DNA from: Nonomuraea angiospora
GTDB taxonomy: Bacteria; Actinomycetota; Actinomycetes; Streptosporangiales; Streptosporangiaceae
Assembly (NCBI RefSeq): GCF_014873145.1
Contig: NZ_JADBEK010000001.1
Location: forward strand, 1,054,001 to 1,118,000
Length of the DNA: 64,000 bases
Direction of reading: 5' to 3'
In this document: positions 16,087 through 24,645 of the stretch, in pieces
Position numbering within the stretch: position 1 is the stretch's first letter
Layout: every line of letters begins with the position of its first letter
Made by a program: the position numbers and the translations under genes
The notes under the pieces: generated by a model
The model's input: only the letters and a program-made list of their open reading frames with translations
Database searches by the model: none
What the model was told of the DNA's origin: nothing

Positions 16087-17577
16087 ATGCTGGAGATGAC
16101 CCATGAGCACTGGTCGAAGCGCGCCGAAGGTCTCAATCCCGGCGGTGCGCATCTGATCGGCGGCTCCGAGGAAGCGGGCTCGGGCGGCGCGTTTCCCGTC
16201 GTCGCGCCGCGTGACGGCAGGGTGCTGACGCACGTGGCCGATGCCGGAGCCGCCGAAGTGGACGCGGCCGTCGCCGCCGCGCGCCGCGCCTTCGACTCCG
16301 GCCCCTGGCCGAGGCTGGCGCCCGCCGAGCGCGGCCGGATCCTCATCCGTCTCGCCGATCTGCTGGAGGAACACCGCGAAGAGCTCGCCCTCACCATCAG
16401 CCTGGAAATGGGCAAGCCGATCACCGATGCCTACGCCATCGAGCTGCGCGCCGTCATCGCCACCTTCCGCTGGTACGGGCAGCTCGCCGACAAGGTCGCC
16501 GACGAGTCCCCCCACACCCCTGCGGACGCGCTCGCGCTGGTCACCAGGGAACCCGCCGGGGTGGTGGGCGCGGTCGTCCCATGGAACTTCCCGCTGACGC
16601 TCGCCGGATGGAAGATCGCGCCCGCGCTGGCGGCGGGGTGCACGGTCATCCTCAAGCCCTCGGAGTGGTCGCCGCTGTCGGCGCTGCTGCTGGGCCGGCT
16701 CGCCGGTGAGGCCGGGCTGCCGCCGGGCGTGCTGAACGTGGTGAACGGCGCCGGGCCGGTGGCGGGCCGGGCACTGGGGCTGCACCCGGACGTGGATGTC
16801 GTCGCCTTCACCGGCTCCACCGCTGTGGGACGCCACTTCCTGCGGTATGCGGCCGACTCCAATCTCAAACGGGTCTGGCTGGAGCTGGGCGGCAAGTCGC
16901 CCAACATCATCCTCCCGGACGCCCCCGACCTGGACAAGGCGGCGGCCACCGCCGCGTGGGGGATCTTCTTCAACCAGGGCGAGATGTGCACCGCGCCGTC
17001 GCGGCTCCTCGTCCACCGGTCCGTCGCCGATCAGGTCACCGAGGCCATCGTGCGACGCGCCGGTCAGCTGCGGGTCGGCGACCCGCTCGACCCGGCCACC
17101 GAGATGGGTGCGCTCGTCGGGGAGACCCATCTGGAGCGGGTGCTCGGTCACATCAGCGCGGGGGTGCGGGAGGGGGCCAGGCTGCGGACGGGCGGCGGTC
17201 GCGCGCGACCCGTGCCCGGGGGCAGCTACCTGGAGCCCACTGTCTTCGACCAGGTCGACCCGGGGCAGCGGCTCGCCCGAGAGGAGATCTTCGGCCCGGT
17301 GCTGTCCGTGCTGGCCTTCGACGACCTCGACGAGGCCGTGGCGCTGGCCAACGCCACCGAGTACGGCCTCGCGGCCGGCCTGTGGACGTCCGACCTGTCG
17401 ACCGCACACCGCGTCTCGCGTGCTCTGCGGGCGGGGACGGTCTGGGTCAACTGCTACGAGGAGGGCGACCTGACCGTGCCCTTCGGCGGGATGAAGCAGT
17501 CGGGCAACGGGCGTGACAAGTCCGTCCACGCCCTGGAGAAGTACACCGAACTCAAGACCACCTGGATCCAGCTGTGA
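16087..17577 (+). CDS. Aldehyde dehydrogenase (PuuC-like)
   Basis: A 496-residue aldehyde dehydrogenase. The key motifs are PWNFPLTLAGWKIAPAL, the Glu in LELGGKS, the catalytic Cys in NQGEMCTAPSR, EEIFGPVL and PFGGMKQSGNGRD. The sequence style and the coupled PuuD-like gene suggest gamma-glutamyl-aminoaldehyde dehydrogenase activity, as PuuC performs in the putrescine pathway. The ATG at 16087 was chosen because GGGAGGCCCCAC sits in front; a GTG at 16069 is in frame but poorly placed. The stop overlaps the next start by 4 bases. It is controlled from operator C. Confidence 0.87.
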   Translation: MLEMTHEHWSKRAEGLNPGGAHLIGGSEEAGSGGAFPVVAPRDGRVLTHVADAGAAEVDAAVAAARRAFDSGPWPRLAPAERGRILIRLADLLEEHREELALTISLEMGKPITDAYAIELRAVIATFRWYGQLADKVADESPHTPADALALVTREPAGVVGAVVPWNFPLTLAGWKIAPALAAGCTVILKPSEWSPLSALLLGRLAGEAGLPPGVLNVVNGAGPVAGRALGLHPDVDVVAFTGSTAVGRHFLRYAADSNLKRVWLELGGKSPNIILPDAPDLDKAAATAAWGIFFNQGEMCTAPSRLLVHRSVADQVTEAIVRRAGQLRVGDPLDPATEMGALVGETHLERVLGHISAGVREGARLRTGGGRARPVPGGSYLEPTVFDQVDPGQRLAREEIFGPVLSVLAFDDLDEAVALANATEYGLAAGLWTSDLSTAHRVSRALRAGTVWVNCYEEGDLTVPFGGMKQSGNGRDKSVHALEKYTELKTTWIQL

Positions 17578-18287
17578 CCCGTCCCCTGATAGCGATCCCC
17601 GCCCGCTTCTCCGCCTCCGCATCAGCCCTGCGGTACTCCGCGGAGGTCACCGCCCGCGCGCTGGTCGAGGCCGTCTGGCGGGCGGGCGGAGAGCCGGTCT
17701 CCCTCCATCCCGACGCGCCTGGAGGCGTCGCCGACCCGGCCGAGGTCGCGTTCCGGCTCGCCCGGTTCGACGGAGTACTGCTGCCCGGCGGCGGAGACCT
17801 CGCCCCTCGCCGCTACGGGGCCGTCGATACGCATGAGAGCGTCTACGACGTGGACGACGTACAGGACGGATTCGATCTCGAAGTGGCACGGCAGGCCCTG
17901 ACGGCGGGCGTGCCCCTGCTGGCCGTCTGCCGCGGCCTCCAGGTCGTCAACGTCGCCCTGGGTGGCAGCCTCGACCAGGACATGGGCGGACCCGGTCGGG
18001 AACACCGTCACGTCGTCCAGCCCGTCGTCGTGGCCGGCGGTTCCCTGCTGTCGCGGGCTGTCGGATCAGACAAGGTGGCCGCTTCCTGTTATCACCACCA
18101 GCGGGTGGACCGGCTGGGGGAGGGCCTGGTGGCGACCGCCTGGGCCGCCGACGGCACCGTCGAGGCCCTCGAGCTCCCAGGCCGCGCCTGGTTCGCCGCC
18201 GTGCAGTGGCATCCGGAGGACAGGGCGCACGAGGACCCGACCCAGCAAGCGATCTTCGACGCGCTGGTGGAAGCGGCTGGCCGCTGA
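17574..18287 (+). CDS. PuuD-like gamma-glutamyl hydrolase (class-I amidotransferase fold)
   Basis: A 237-residue peptidase C26 family hydrolase that removes gamma-glutamyl groups, as gamma-glutamyl-GABA hydrolase PuuD does. Visible features are LLPGGGDLAPRRYG, nucleophile Cys in AVCRGLQVVN and His-Glu in AVQWHPED. GTG 17574 overlaps the ALDH stop, so the two are coupled. It would release the product carboxylate and glutamate after aldehyde oxidation. Together with the GS-like ligase it closes a gamma-glutamyl protection cycle. A PuuB-type oxidase is not present in the window. Confidence 0.87.
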   Translation: MTRPLIAIPARFSASASALRYSAEVTARALVEAVWRAGGEPVSLHPDAPGGVADPAEVAFRLARFDGVLLPGGGDLAPRRYGAVDTHESVYDVDDVQDGFDLEVARQALTAGVPLLAVCRGLQVVNVALGGSLDQDMGGPGREHRHVVQPVVVAGGSLLSRAVGSDKVAASCYHHQRVDRLGEGLVATAWAADGTVEALELPGRAWFAAVQWHPEDRAHEDPTQQAIFDALVEAAGR

Positions 18288-18340
18288 CGCATGGTCATCC
18301 CGCGGCGAGCGGCCGGAGGTCCATCAGCGGAGACTCGAGG

Positions 18341-20035
18341 TCACTCGACCACGCCGCACACCTTGTTGGTGAACTGTGGCGCGATCACGTTCTTCATGAG
18401 GTTCTGCACCGCTGTGTAGTTCGGTGCGGCATCCGGCACGTTGCCCGTCAGGGTCAGGACGAAGTTGTTGTTCCTGCAGATGAAGGTGTCCTGGTTCCCC
18501 CAGCCGCGGAAGGCCGTCAGGTGGCTCAGGCCGTACTCCGACTGGTCCTCGATCCACATCTGGAAGCCGTACCAGCTCGGCGTCGTCGCCGGGATCGTGG
18601 AATCGGCGGGGAATCCACGCGCGTAGAGCTGCTGCACGTGCTTGGTCGTCATCAACTTGAGGAAGTCCGCCGGCACCAGCTGGGACCCGTTCCAGTTGCC
18701 CTTGTTCAGGACCAGCCGGCCGAGCTTGTGGAAGTCGGCAGGTGTGAAGTAGGACTCGCGCCCGCCCTCGTTGATGCCGTCACCGAGGGTACGGTTGCCG
18801 CCGTTGGCTTCTTCACGGTGCACCGACCACTTGAAGTCGCTGATGCCCATCGGCGTCAGGATCTTCTGCTTGATGAACTCCGCCGTCGCCCCCACGGTGC
18901 CACCGGTGTTGTGGTGGATGATGGCGGACAGCAGGTGGGCGTTGCCGGTGTTGTAGAAGAACTGCCCCAGCGGTTTCTGCTTGGTGGGGCGGCTCGGCCG
19001 GCTCAGGATGTAGGCGACGCTGTCGGTCACGCCGTCCATCTCCTCGAAGTCGGACTTGCCGGTGCCTGTGTTGATGCCGTCGTTCCAGGACAGACCGCTG
19101 GACATCGTCAGCACGTTCTCGAGGGTGATGTCGGCCTTGTTGACGTTGCCGTTGTTGGTGAACAGCGAAGCGTACGAGGCCGGCAGCAGATCCTTCAGCT
19201 TGGTCTGGTACGGGTTCGTCTGGTCGAACAGTTCGGGCTTGGCCTTGATCAGGGCGCCGATGCCCAGGGCGGTGATGGTCTTCGTCGCCGACTGCATTTC
19301 GTGCTGAACGTTGGCGCCGCCACGGAAGTACCGGTCCGCGATGGTCTCACCGCAGTACGTCATGGTGTAGCTGTCCAGACCGGTGGCGTTGGCCTGGATC
19401 CAGGAGATGGCGCTGGTGCTCAGTGCCGTGCGCTGCGCCGAGGTCAGCGGGCTGCAGCCGCCGGACGCCGGGATGGTGAACGTCGTGGTCTGTGTCGCGC
19501 TCTCCCGGCCCTGCGCGTCGACCGCCTTGGCGGTGACGGAGTAGCTTCCGTTCGCCAACCCGGAAAGGATGGTCGACCAGCTGCCGCTCGCGTCGACGGT
19601 GGCAGTCACCGGGGCGTTGCTGCCCAGTCGGACGACGACCTTGGCCAGATCTCCGTCGGCGTCGGAGGCGGTGCCGGTGACGGTCGCGTTCACGCCGCTG
19701 ACCGCGACGCTCATGCTGTTCAGGGTGGGGGGATGGGCCGCTGCGGGGCACAGGTTGTTGGTGTCGAGGAACCAGAACGTGGAATCCCAGGAGTTCAGCC
19801 CCTTGAGGAGCGTCGTCGTCGCGTTGCCGTCGTACCCCAGGTAGTCGCCGCCGGTGGTGATGAAGTAGCCATAGTTGTTGGCACGGCCCGCGGTGACATG
19901 GCTGCTGTTGGTCCCGGTGGCACAGGTCGGCGTTACGGCATGGGCCGCTGACGGAGTTGCGATTCCCAGCAGGCCGGAAACCAGCAGGCATGCCGCGCCT
20001 AAAACTCCAGGGCGCCTTCTTCTGGCCTTTCTCAT
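18341..20035 (-). CDS. Secreted beta-lactamase-fold serine hydrolase (6-aminohexanoate-hydrolase-like)
   Basis: A 564-residue secreted protein. A Sec signal ends near SAAHA (residue 33). A roughly 60-residue Cys-bounded domain follows (residues 38-96, SSHVTAGRA in the middle), then a Big/FN3-like linker at about 105-190. The class C beta-lactamase/NylB-like catalytic domain starts near 200, with SATK (249-252), Tyr361 in FFYNTGN and FRGWGNQD as the third motif. It probably cleaves an amide or ester outside the cell. ATG 20035 has AAAGGAG 9 bases upstream. It lies 25 bases after the MBL gene in one operon preceded by operator D. The N-terminal domain matches the C-terminal domain of the esterase at 4995-6455. 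Confidence 0.87.
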   Translation of the reverse strand: MRKARRRRPGVLGAACLLVSGLLGIATPSAAHAVTPTCATGTNSSHVTAGRANNYGYFITTGGDYLGYDGNATTTLLKGLNSWDSTFWFLDTNNLCPAAAHPPTLNSMSVAVSGVNATVTGTASDADGDLAKVVVRLGSNAPVTATVDASGSWSTILSGLANGSYSVTAKAVDAQGRESATQTTTFTIPASGGCSPLTSAQRTALSTSAISWIQANATGLDSYTMTYCGETIADRYFRGGANVQHEMQSATKTITALGIGALIKAKPELFDQTNPYQTKLKDLLPASYASLFTNNGNVNKADITLENVLTMSSGLSWNDGINTGTGKSDFEEMDGVTDSVAYILSRPSRPTKQKPLGQFFYNTGNAHLLSAIIHHNTGGTVGATAEFIKQKILTPMGISDFKWSVHREEANGGNRTLGDGINEGGRESYFTPADFHKLGRLVLNKGNWNGSQLVPADFLKLMTTKHVQQLYARGFPADSTIPATTPSWYGFQMWIEDQSEYGLSHLTAFRGWGNQDTFICRNNNFVLTLTGNVPDAAPNYTAVQNLMKNVIAPQFTNKVCGVVE

Positions 20036-20060
20036 ACTGCGTTTCTCCTTTCGAGAGAAC

Positions 20061-20990
20061 TCAGGACATGTGATTGATCAGACTCCAGTGGAGGAAAAAG
20101 TCTGCCTCCTTGTAATCCGGGTAGAGCGCCGTGATCCGGGCGGTGGCGTCATCGATGTTCTTGGCGCTCCTGACGATCCGCAGGTAGTTGTCGAAATAGC
20201 CGATCTGCTCGTTGAGCATCGACAGGTCACCCGGGTCGCCGTGGCCCGGATAGACGACCGGGTTCAGCGATCGATATCTGTCGCGGAGGTTTCCCAGTTC
20301 TTCTCGCCAGACGGCCACGCGGTCGAGCGTGATGTCGTCGCCCATCCACGGATGGACCTTGTTGTAGGCGAGGTCGGAGAGGAACAGGGCGTTGTTCGAC
20401 GGGCAGTAGACCGTCGTCATGTAGTGCGCCTCGGTCGCCGGGTAGTCCGTCTCCACCTCGCAGCTGCCGCCGCCCTGGAGGTGGAGCTTCTTCCCGCCGA
20501 GCAGCTTGATGTCATGCTCGTAGTCGAAGCCCTGAGGGAAGGAGCGAGACTTCGGCCGCAGGGATTCGTCCAGCGCGCCGAGGCCGTCCATGTAAACGGC
20601 GTAGTCCTTGATGTCGCGACGAATGTTCTTGTTGGCGGCGAGGATGCGTGCCTGCGGGAACTGGTCTCGGAAGAGGGGCATTCCCGCGAAGTGGTCGGTG
20701 TGGCCGTGTGTGATCAGCACCTGCCGCAGCGGAAGGCCGAGCCTCCGCACCTGGTCTGCCAGCTTCTGGGCTTCCGCTTTCGTGCGCTGGACGTCGATGA
20801 CGGTCAGCGACCGGCCGTTCGACAGGATGTAGGAGTTGACCGTCGCGAACCCGCCTTTGTGGACGGTCACGCTGATCTTGACCTTCTCCGAGGTTCCCTT
20901 CCTCTCGGACGCGTTCGCCGGTGTGGCCGAGGGCGCCAGGGTCAGGACCGCGAGCCCCGCTCCCAATGTCATCAGATTTCTTCTTTTCAC
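20061..20990 (-). CDS. Secreted metallo-beta-lactamase-fold hydrolase
   Basis: A 309-residue MBL-fold enzyme with a signal peptide (KRRNLMTLGAGLAVLTLAP, then ATPANA). The zinc motif HGHTDH is complete, followed by an AHYMTT His, SDLAYNKVHP with the bridging Asp and a C-terminal YPGHGDPG His. I prefer GTG 20990, which has AAGGAG 7 bases upstream. An ATG 6 bases earlier would leave only 1 base of spacing. It is first in an operon with the serine hydrolase, under operator D (21033-21050). It may hydrolyse a lactone, thioester or amide in the periphery of the cell. Substrate unknown. Confidence 0.82.
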   Translation of the reverse strand: MKRRNLMTLGAGLAVLTLAPSATPANASERKGTSEKVKISVTVHKGGFATVNSYILSNGRSLTVIDVQRTKAEAQKLADQVRRLGLPLRQVLITHGHTDHFAGMPLFRDQFPQARILAANKNIRRDIKDYAVYMDGLGALDESLRPKSRSFPQGFDYEHDIKLLGGKKLHLQGGGSCEVETDYPATEAHYMTTVYCPSNNALFLSDLAYNKVHPWMGDDITLDRVAVWREELGNLRDRYRSLNPVVYPGHGDPGDLSMLNEQIGYFDNYLRIVRSAKNIDDATARITALYPDYKEADFFLHWSLINHMS

Positions 20991-21032
20991 TCGCATACTC
21001 CTTAAAGGGCGCATCCGTGGTTTTGTGGTGCC

Positions 21033-21050
21033 TCGTTTGTGTCCAAACAG
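21033..21050 (-). promoter_or_regulatory. MarR-type operator D (MBL/serine hydrolase operon)
   Basis: TCGTTTG-TGTC-CAAACAG, 43 bases upstream of the MBL start. It shares the TTTG-N4-CAAA core with the other four sites. Confidence 0.6.
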
Positions 21051-21157
21051 TATGCGTCTGTGAACGGGAGTGCAAGGCCTCGGGACGCCTCGATTTCGCC
21101 TCGTTATTTCTCCGGCTGACCGGGAAAGGCCGCGAGACAAAGCCGAAAGGAAATGCG

Positions 21158-21198
21158 GAGACCCCGGGAGACGCGAATAGATCGGAACCCGGGGTCTC
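21158..21198 (-). terminator. Hairpin terminator of the transporter/amidohydrolase operon
   Basis: Perfect 11-bp stem GAGACCCCGGG (21158-21168) / CCCGGGGTCTC (21188-21198) with a 19-base loop, 32 bases past the stop of the UlaG-like gene. It is followed on the minus strand by a pyrimidine-rich stretch. It marks the end of the long minus-strand operon beginning at 28296. Confidence 0.7.
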
Positions 21199-21229
21199 GG
21201 TAGCGCATTGCGCGCGGAAAGGCGCGGTA

Positions 21230-21997
21230 TCAGTCGGCGAGCAGACTGGTCAGTCCGGCCGCGGCGAAGGCGGCGTCGAATTCGGCACGCCCTTCGGTGA
21301 AGTGGCCCCAGCTGTCGACGTGGGCGACGACCACCCGACGGGCGCCGAGGATGCCGGCGGCCTGAGCCGCCATCGCGCCGTCGATGGTCAGGAGCGCACC
21401 GTCGAACAGGGGAGTGCGTACCGCCCCGGCGAAGAGCAGCGCGGTGTCGACCGGGCCGAATCGTTCGGCGATCGCCTCGACCGGTTCCAGTGCGGCATTG
21501 TCGCCGCTGACGTAGACGGTGGGCAGGTCAGGGGCGGTGAGGACGAACCCGATCACATCGCCGGTGAAGGGCTCGCAGCCCTCGGGGCCGTGCCGTGCGG
21601 GGACGCCGGTGATCGTCAGCGTGCCGCCGTCCGGGCGGGACAGCTGGGCGGACTGCCAGGGGGCCAGGCCGCGGGCATTGCCGCCCAACCGCTGGGCGCC
21701 GCTCTCGGTGACGAACACCACCGGGACGGTGCCCAGCAGCGCGCGCCCGGAGGTGTCGAGGTTGTCGGGGTGCTCGTCGTGCGACAGCAGTACAGCGTCC
21801 ACCGGGCCGAGCTCGGCAGGGGCGGCGGCCGGGCCGGCCGTCTTGGTGAGGAACTGGCCGGGCCCCACTTCGTACTGCCCTGGAGCGTCGAAGGTGGGGT
21901 CGGTCAGCAGCCGCAGGCCCCCGATCTCGATCAGCGCGGTCGGGCCGCCGAGGACCCGGACTCGAGCGGCGCCGGCGGGGGTTTTGGTGTTGACCAC
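21230..21997 (-). CDS. Cytosolic MBL-fold protein (UlaG-like)
   Basis: A 255-residue metallo-beta-lactamase-superfamily protein of the UlaG-like/lactonase branch. The metal motif is SHDEHPDNLD (HxxEHxD-type) instead of HxHxDH, with later candidate ligands in PARHGPEG, YVSGDNAAL and VVAHVDSWGHF. It has no signal peptide. The start is GTG 21997 with GAGGATGAT. It is 78 bases downstream of the ACMSD-like amidohydrolase and is probably the last gene of the transporter operon, before the terminator at 21158-21198. It could open a lactone or cyclic amide after import. That is inference. Confidence 0.75.
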   Translation of the reverse strand: MVNTKTPAGAARVRVLGGPTALIEIGGLRLLTDPTFDAPGQYEVGPGQFLTKTAGPAAAPAELGPVDAVLLSHDEHPDNLDTSGRALLGTVPVVFVTESGAQRLGGNARGLAPWQSAQLSRPDGGTLTITGVPARHGPEGCEPFTGDVIGFVLTAPDLPTVYVSGDNAALEPVEAIAERFGPVDTALLFAGAVRTPLFDGALLTIDGAMAAQAAGILGARRVVVAHVDSWGHFTEGRAEFDAAFAAAGLTSLLAD

Positions 21998-22075
21998 ATC
22001 ATCCTCATGTCAAAGTTGAGGTTTCTCCGTGAGGCGGCATTTGGCCTTCCTCGCGGAATGGACGGATTCTTGCCG

Positions 22076-22930
22076 TTAGACAACCCTCGGTTCGAGCCCG
22101 AAGACCCGGGCCGCGTTGTCGTGCAGGACCTTCCCCAGCACGTCGTCGGGCAGGCCGAACCCGTGGTAGCGGTCCACGATCTCCGGCAGCGGGCAGTAGG
22201 GATAGTTGCTCGCGAACAGGAAGCGGTCCTGGAGGTAGGTCCGCATGGCCAGCAGGTAGTCATGCTCCCCGGGCAGCCCGGGGAAGTAGACATCGGGCAT
22301 CATCCACACATTGCGGCGGCGGAACGCCACCCCGAGAGCCTCCTGCACGAAGGGCCAGCCACCGTGCACATAGATGATGTCGAGCCGCGGGAACCGGATC
22401 GCGACCCGCTCGTGCCTGAGCGGATCGCTGTAGGACAGGTCGGGTCCTGTCTCACCGCCCCCCATCAGGAGCAGGGGGAGACCCGCGGACTGGCAGGCGT
22501 CGTAGACGGGATCGACGACGGGGTCATCGAGGTGTACGGGGGTGCCGGCGAGTCCGGGCTCGACGACGATCCCGCGCGCGCCGCGGGCCCGGAGCCGGGC
22601 GATGGTGACCTCGGGATCCGGGTCGAAGGCGTCGACGGCACCGCAGGCGTGGAAGAACTCCGGCCTGTCCTCGACCGCCGCGAACACGGGGTCGTTCCCC
22701 TGGCCGCCCCACAGATCGTTCGGAACACGAGCGGCGAGACCGGCCTGCCGCACTCCCGCGGCGGCGCAGTCGCTCAGATAGGCGTCCATGGACGGTGCCG
22801 CCATCGACGGAGGCACCGTCCATCCACGCTCGCGCACGCCCCGCAGGGTGCCCTGGAGATCGGCCCAGGTCCGGTCGTTGACGAAGGCCTCGATCGGAGG
22901 GCACACGCGGGCGTCGATGATGTTGTCCAT
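22076..22930 (-). CDS. Amidohydrolase_2 (ACMSD-like) family protein lacking the HxH motif
   Basis: A 284-residue TIM-barrel protein of the amidohydrolase-related/ACMSD family. The N-terminal strand reads IIDARVCPP where active relatives have DxHxH, and the late motif is FASNYPY where relatives have ASDYPH. The His of IIYVHGGWPFV is kept. Two of the metal-binding elements are therefore altered, so it may be metal-free, differently active or a binding protein. It begins 3 bases after the amidohydrolase_3 stop. Start ATG 22930. Confidence 0.75.
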   Translation of the reverse strand: MDNIIDARVCPPIEAFVNDRTWADLQGTLRGVRERGWTVPPSMAAPSMDAYLSDCAAAGVRQAGLAARVPNDLWGGQGNDPVFAAVEDRPEFFHACGAVDAFDPDPEVTIARLRARGARGIVVEPGLAGTPVHLDDPVVDPVYDACQSAGLPLLLMGGGETGPDLSYSDPLRHERVAIRFPRLDIIYVHGGWPFVQEALGVAFRRRNVWMMPDVYFPGLPGEHDYLLAMRTYLQDRFLFASNYPYCPLPEIVDRYHGFGLPDDVLGKVLHDNAARVFGLEPRVV

Positions 22931-22933
22931 GGA

Positions 22934-24625
22934 TCAGCTCTCGCGCTCGTGGATCACCCGGCCGCCGAGGACGGTCATCCGTACCGTGGCCCGCGGGATG
23001 TCATGCGGATCCAGGGACAGCAGGTCCTGATCGAGCAGGCACAGGTCGGCGACCTTGCCCGGTTCCAGGGTGCCCTTCCAGTCCTCGGCGAAGTCCTGCC
23101 ACGCACCGGCGGCCGTGTAGGTGCGCAGTGCCTCGGTCAGGGTGATGCACTGGTCCGCGCCGCTGACCTTGCCGCTCGCCTTGGACTCGCGCAGCATCAT
23201 GGTCGAGACGCCCTGCAACCAGTCCGGTGCGGTGACCGGGGCGTCCGAGCCGCTGGCCACGTTGATGCCGGCGTCGATCGCGTCGCGGTAGGGCCACTCG
23301 TACGCGGCGCGTTCCGCGCCGACGAACTGCTCCTCCAGGTCGGCGATGGTCCACTTGATGGTCGGGTTCATGTTCACCCCGAAGCCGTACTCCGCGCAGA
23401 TGCGCATGCTTCGCGCGGTCAGGAAATCGCCGTGGATGACGTAGTGACGGGAGTCCTGGCGCGGATGCTCGTTCACAGCCGCGGCGAAGGCGTCGACCAC
23501 GGCGTCGATCCCGCGGTCGCCGGTGATGTGCACACCGGCCTGGTAGCCGGCCCGGTGTGCGTGCGCGATCATCTGGTTGAGCTGGGCGACCCGCTCCTCG
23601 TCGGTCTCACCGGCGACGGTCAGCTCACCGCAGCCACCACTCACGTAGTGGTCGTGCATCCAGGCGGTCTTGTTCGGCGGGATGCCGTCGGCGAGGATCT
23701 TCACGCCGACCACGTTGACCATGCGAGGGTCCTTGGCCGGCGGCACCGTCATCGCGTCGAGCTCGGCTGCGAAGTCCGCGTAGGAGCTGGACATGGACAC
23801 CGGCAGCAGCAGGGCGGTGACGCGAGCGTTGAGGCGTCCTTCCTCCAGCAGCCGATGGTAGGTGGCCAGCCCGCCCTCTCCCATGCCGCCGCTCTTGTCG
23901 CCGGGGCCGAGACCCGGCTCGGTGAAGCTGGTGATGCCGAGCGCGTTGAGCTCGGCGACCGCCGACAGCACGGCGGCCTCGCGCACCTCGTCGTCCAGGG
24001 GTGGCAGCAGCGCGGCGATCGCGTGCTGGGCACCCTCGCTGAGGACGCCGGTGGGCCGCCCGCCGTCATCGGTGAGGATGGTCGAGCCGGGCGGCGGCAC
24101 GGTGTTCTCGTCGATCCCGGCCAGCTCCAGGGCCCTGCTGTTCACCCAGATCGTGTGGTAGGAGAAATCCTGCAGATGGACGGGGTTGTCGGGGCTGACC
24201 GCGTCCAGGTCATGCCGGGTCGGCATGCGGTCCGGATTCTCGCGGCACTCTTCGAGATATCCGAGATCCCAGCCCGCGCCGACGATCCACTGCCCGGGCT
24301 CGGCCTGGGCAACCGCGTCGGCGACGACCCTGGTGATGTCGGCGATCGACGTGACGGCCGGATAGCTCACGTCGAGGCTGAGCGGCGGGCGGGTGAGTCC
24401 CCAGCTGATGGCGTGCAGGTGAGAGTCGTTGATGCCGGGCAGAAGGGTGCCGCCGCGCATGTCCACGACGCGGGTGTCCGGACCGGCGAGCCGCTCGATC
24501 TCGTGGCGCTCGCCGACCGCGAGGATCTCGTCGCCGGCGATGGCGAGTCCCTCCGCCACCGTGGAGTTCTCATCGATCGTCAGGACCCTGCCGTTGACAT
24601 AGATGATGTCCGCGTATTGCTTCAT
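22934..24625 (-). CDS. Amidohydrolase family 3 (YtcJ-like) hydrolase
   Basis: A 563-residue metal-dependent hydrolase of the amidohydrolase_3 family. The metal motif SHLHAISW, a GVHITGDRGID block, the YVIHGD His and the ASGSDAPV Asp are all visible, so the active site looks complete. Relatives hydrolyse N-acyl, formamide and cyclic amide bonds. ATG 24625 follows AAGGAGACCAC. It is 20 bases downstream of the OppF-type ATPase, so import and hydrolysis genes are co-transcribed. It is the best candidate for the first cytosolic cleavage of the imported compound. Confidence 0.85.
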   Translation of the reverse strand: MKQYADIIYVNGRVLTIDENSTVAEGLAIAGDEILAVGERHEIERLAGPDTRVVDMRGGTLLPGINDSHLHAISWGLTRPPLSLDVSYPAVTSIADITRVVADAVAQAEPGQWIVGAGWDLGYLEECRENPDRMPTRHDLDAVSPDNPVHLQDFSYHTIWVNSRALELAGIDENTVPPPGSTILTDDGGRPTGVLSEGAQHAIAALLPPLDDEVREAAVLSAVAELNALGITSFTEPGLGPGDKSGGMGEGGLATYHRLLEEGRLNARVTALLLPVSMSSSYADFAAELDAMTVPPAKDPRMVNVVGVKILADGIPPNKTAWMHDHYVSGGCGELTVAGETDEERVAQLNQMIAHAHRAGYQAGVHITGDRGIDAVVDAFAAAVNEHPRQDSRHYVIHGDFLTARSMRICAEYGFGVNMNPTIKWTIADLEEQFVGAERAAYEWPYRDAIDAGINVASGSDAPVTAPDWLQGVSTMMLRESKASGKVSGADQCITLTEALRTYTAAGAWQDFAEDWKGTLEPGKVADLCLLDQDLLSLDPHDIPRATVRMTVLGGRVIHERES

Positions 24626-24645
24626 GTGGTCTCCTTGCCTGCGGG

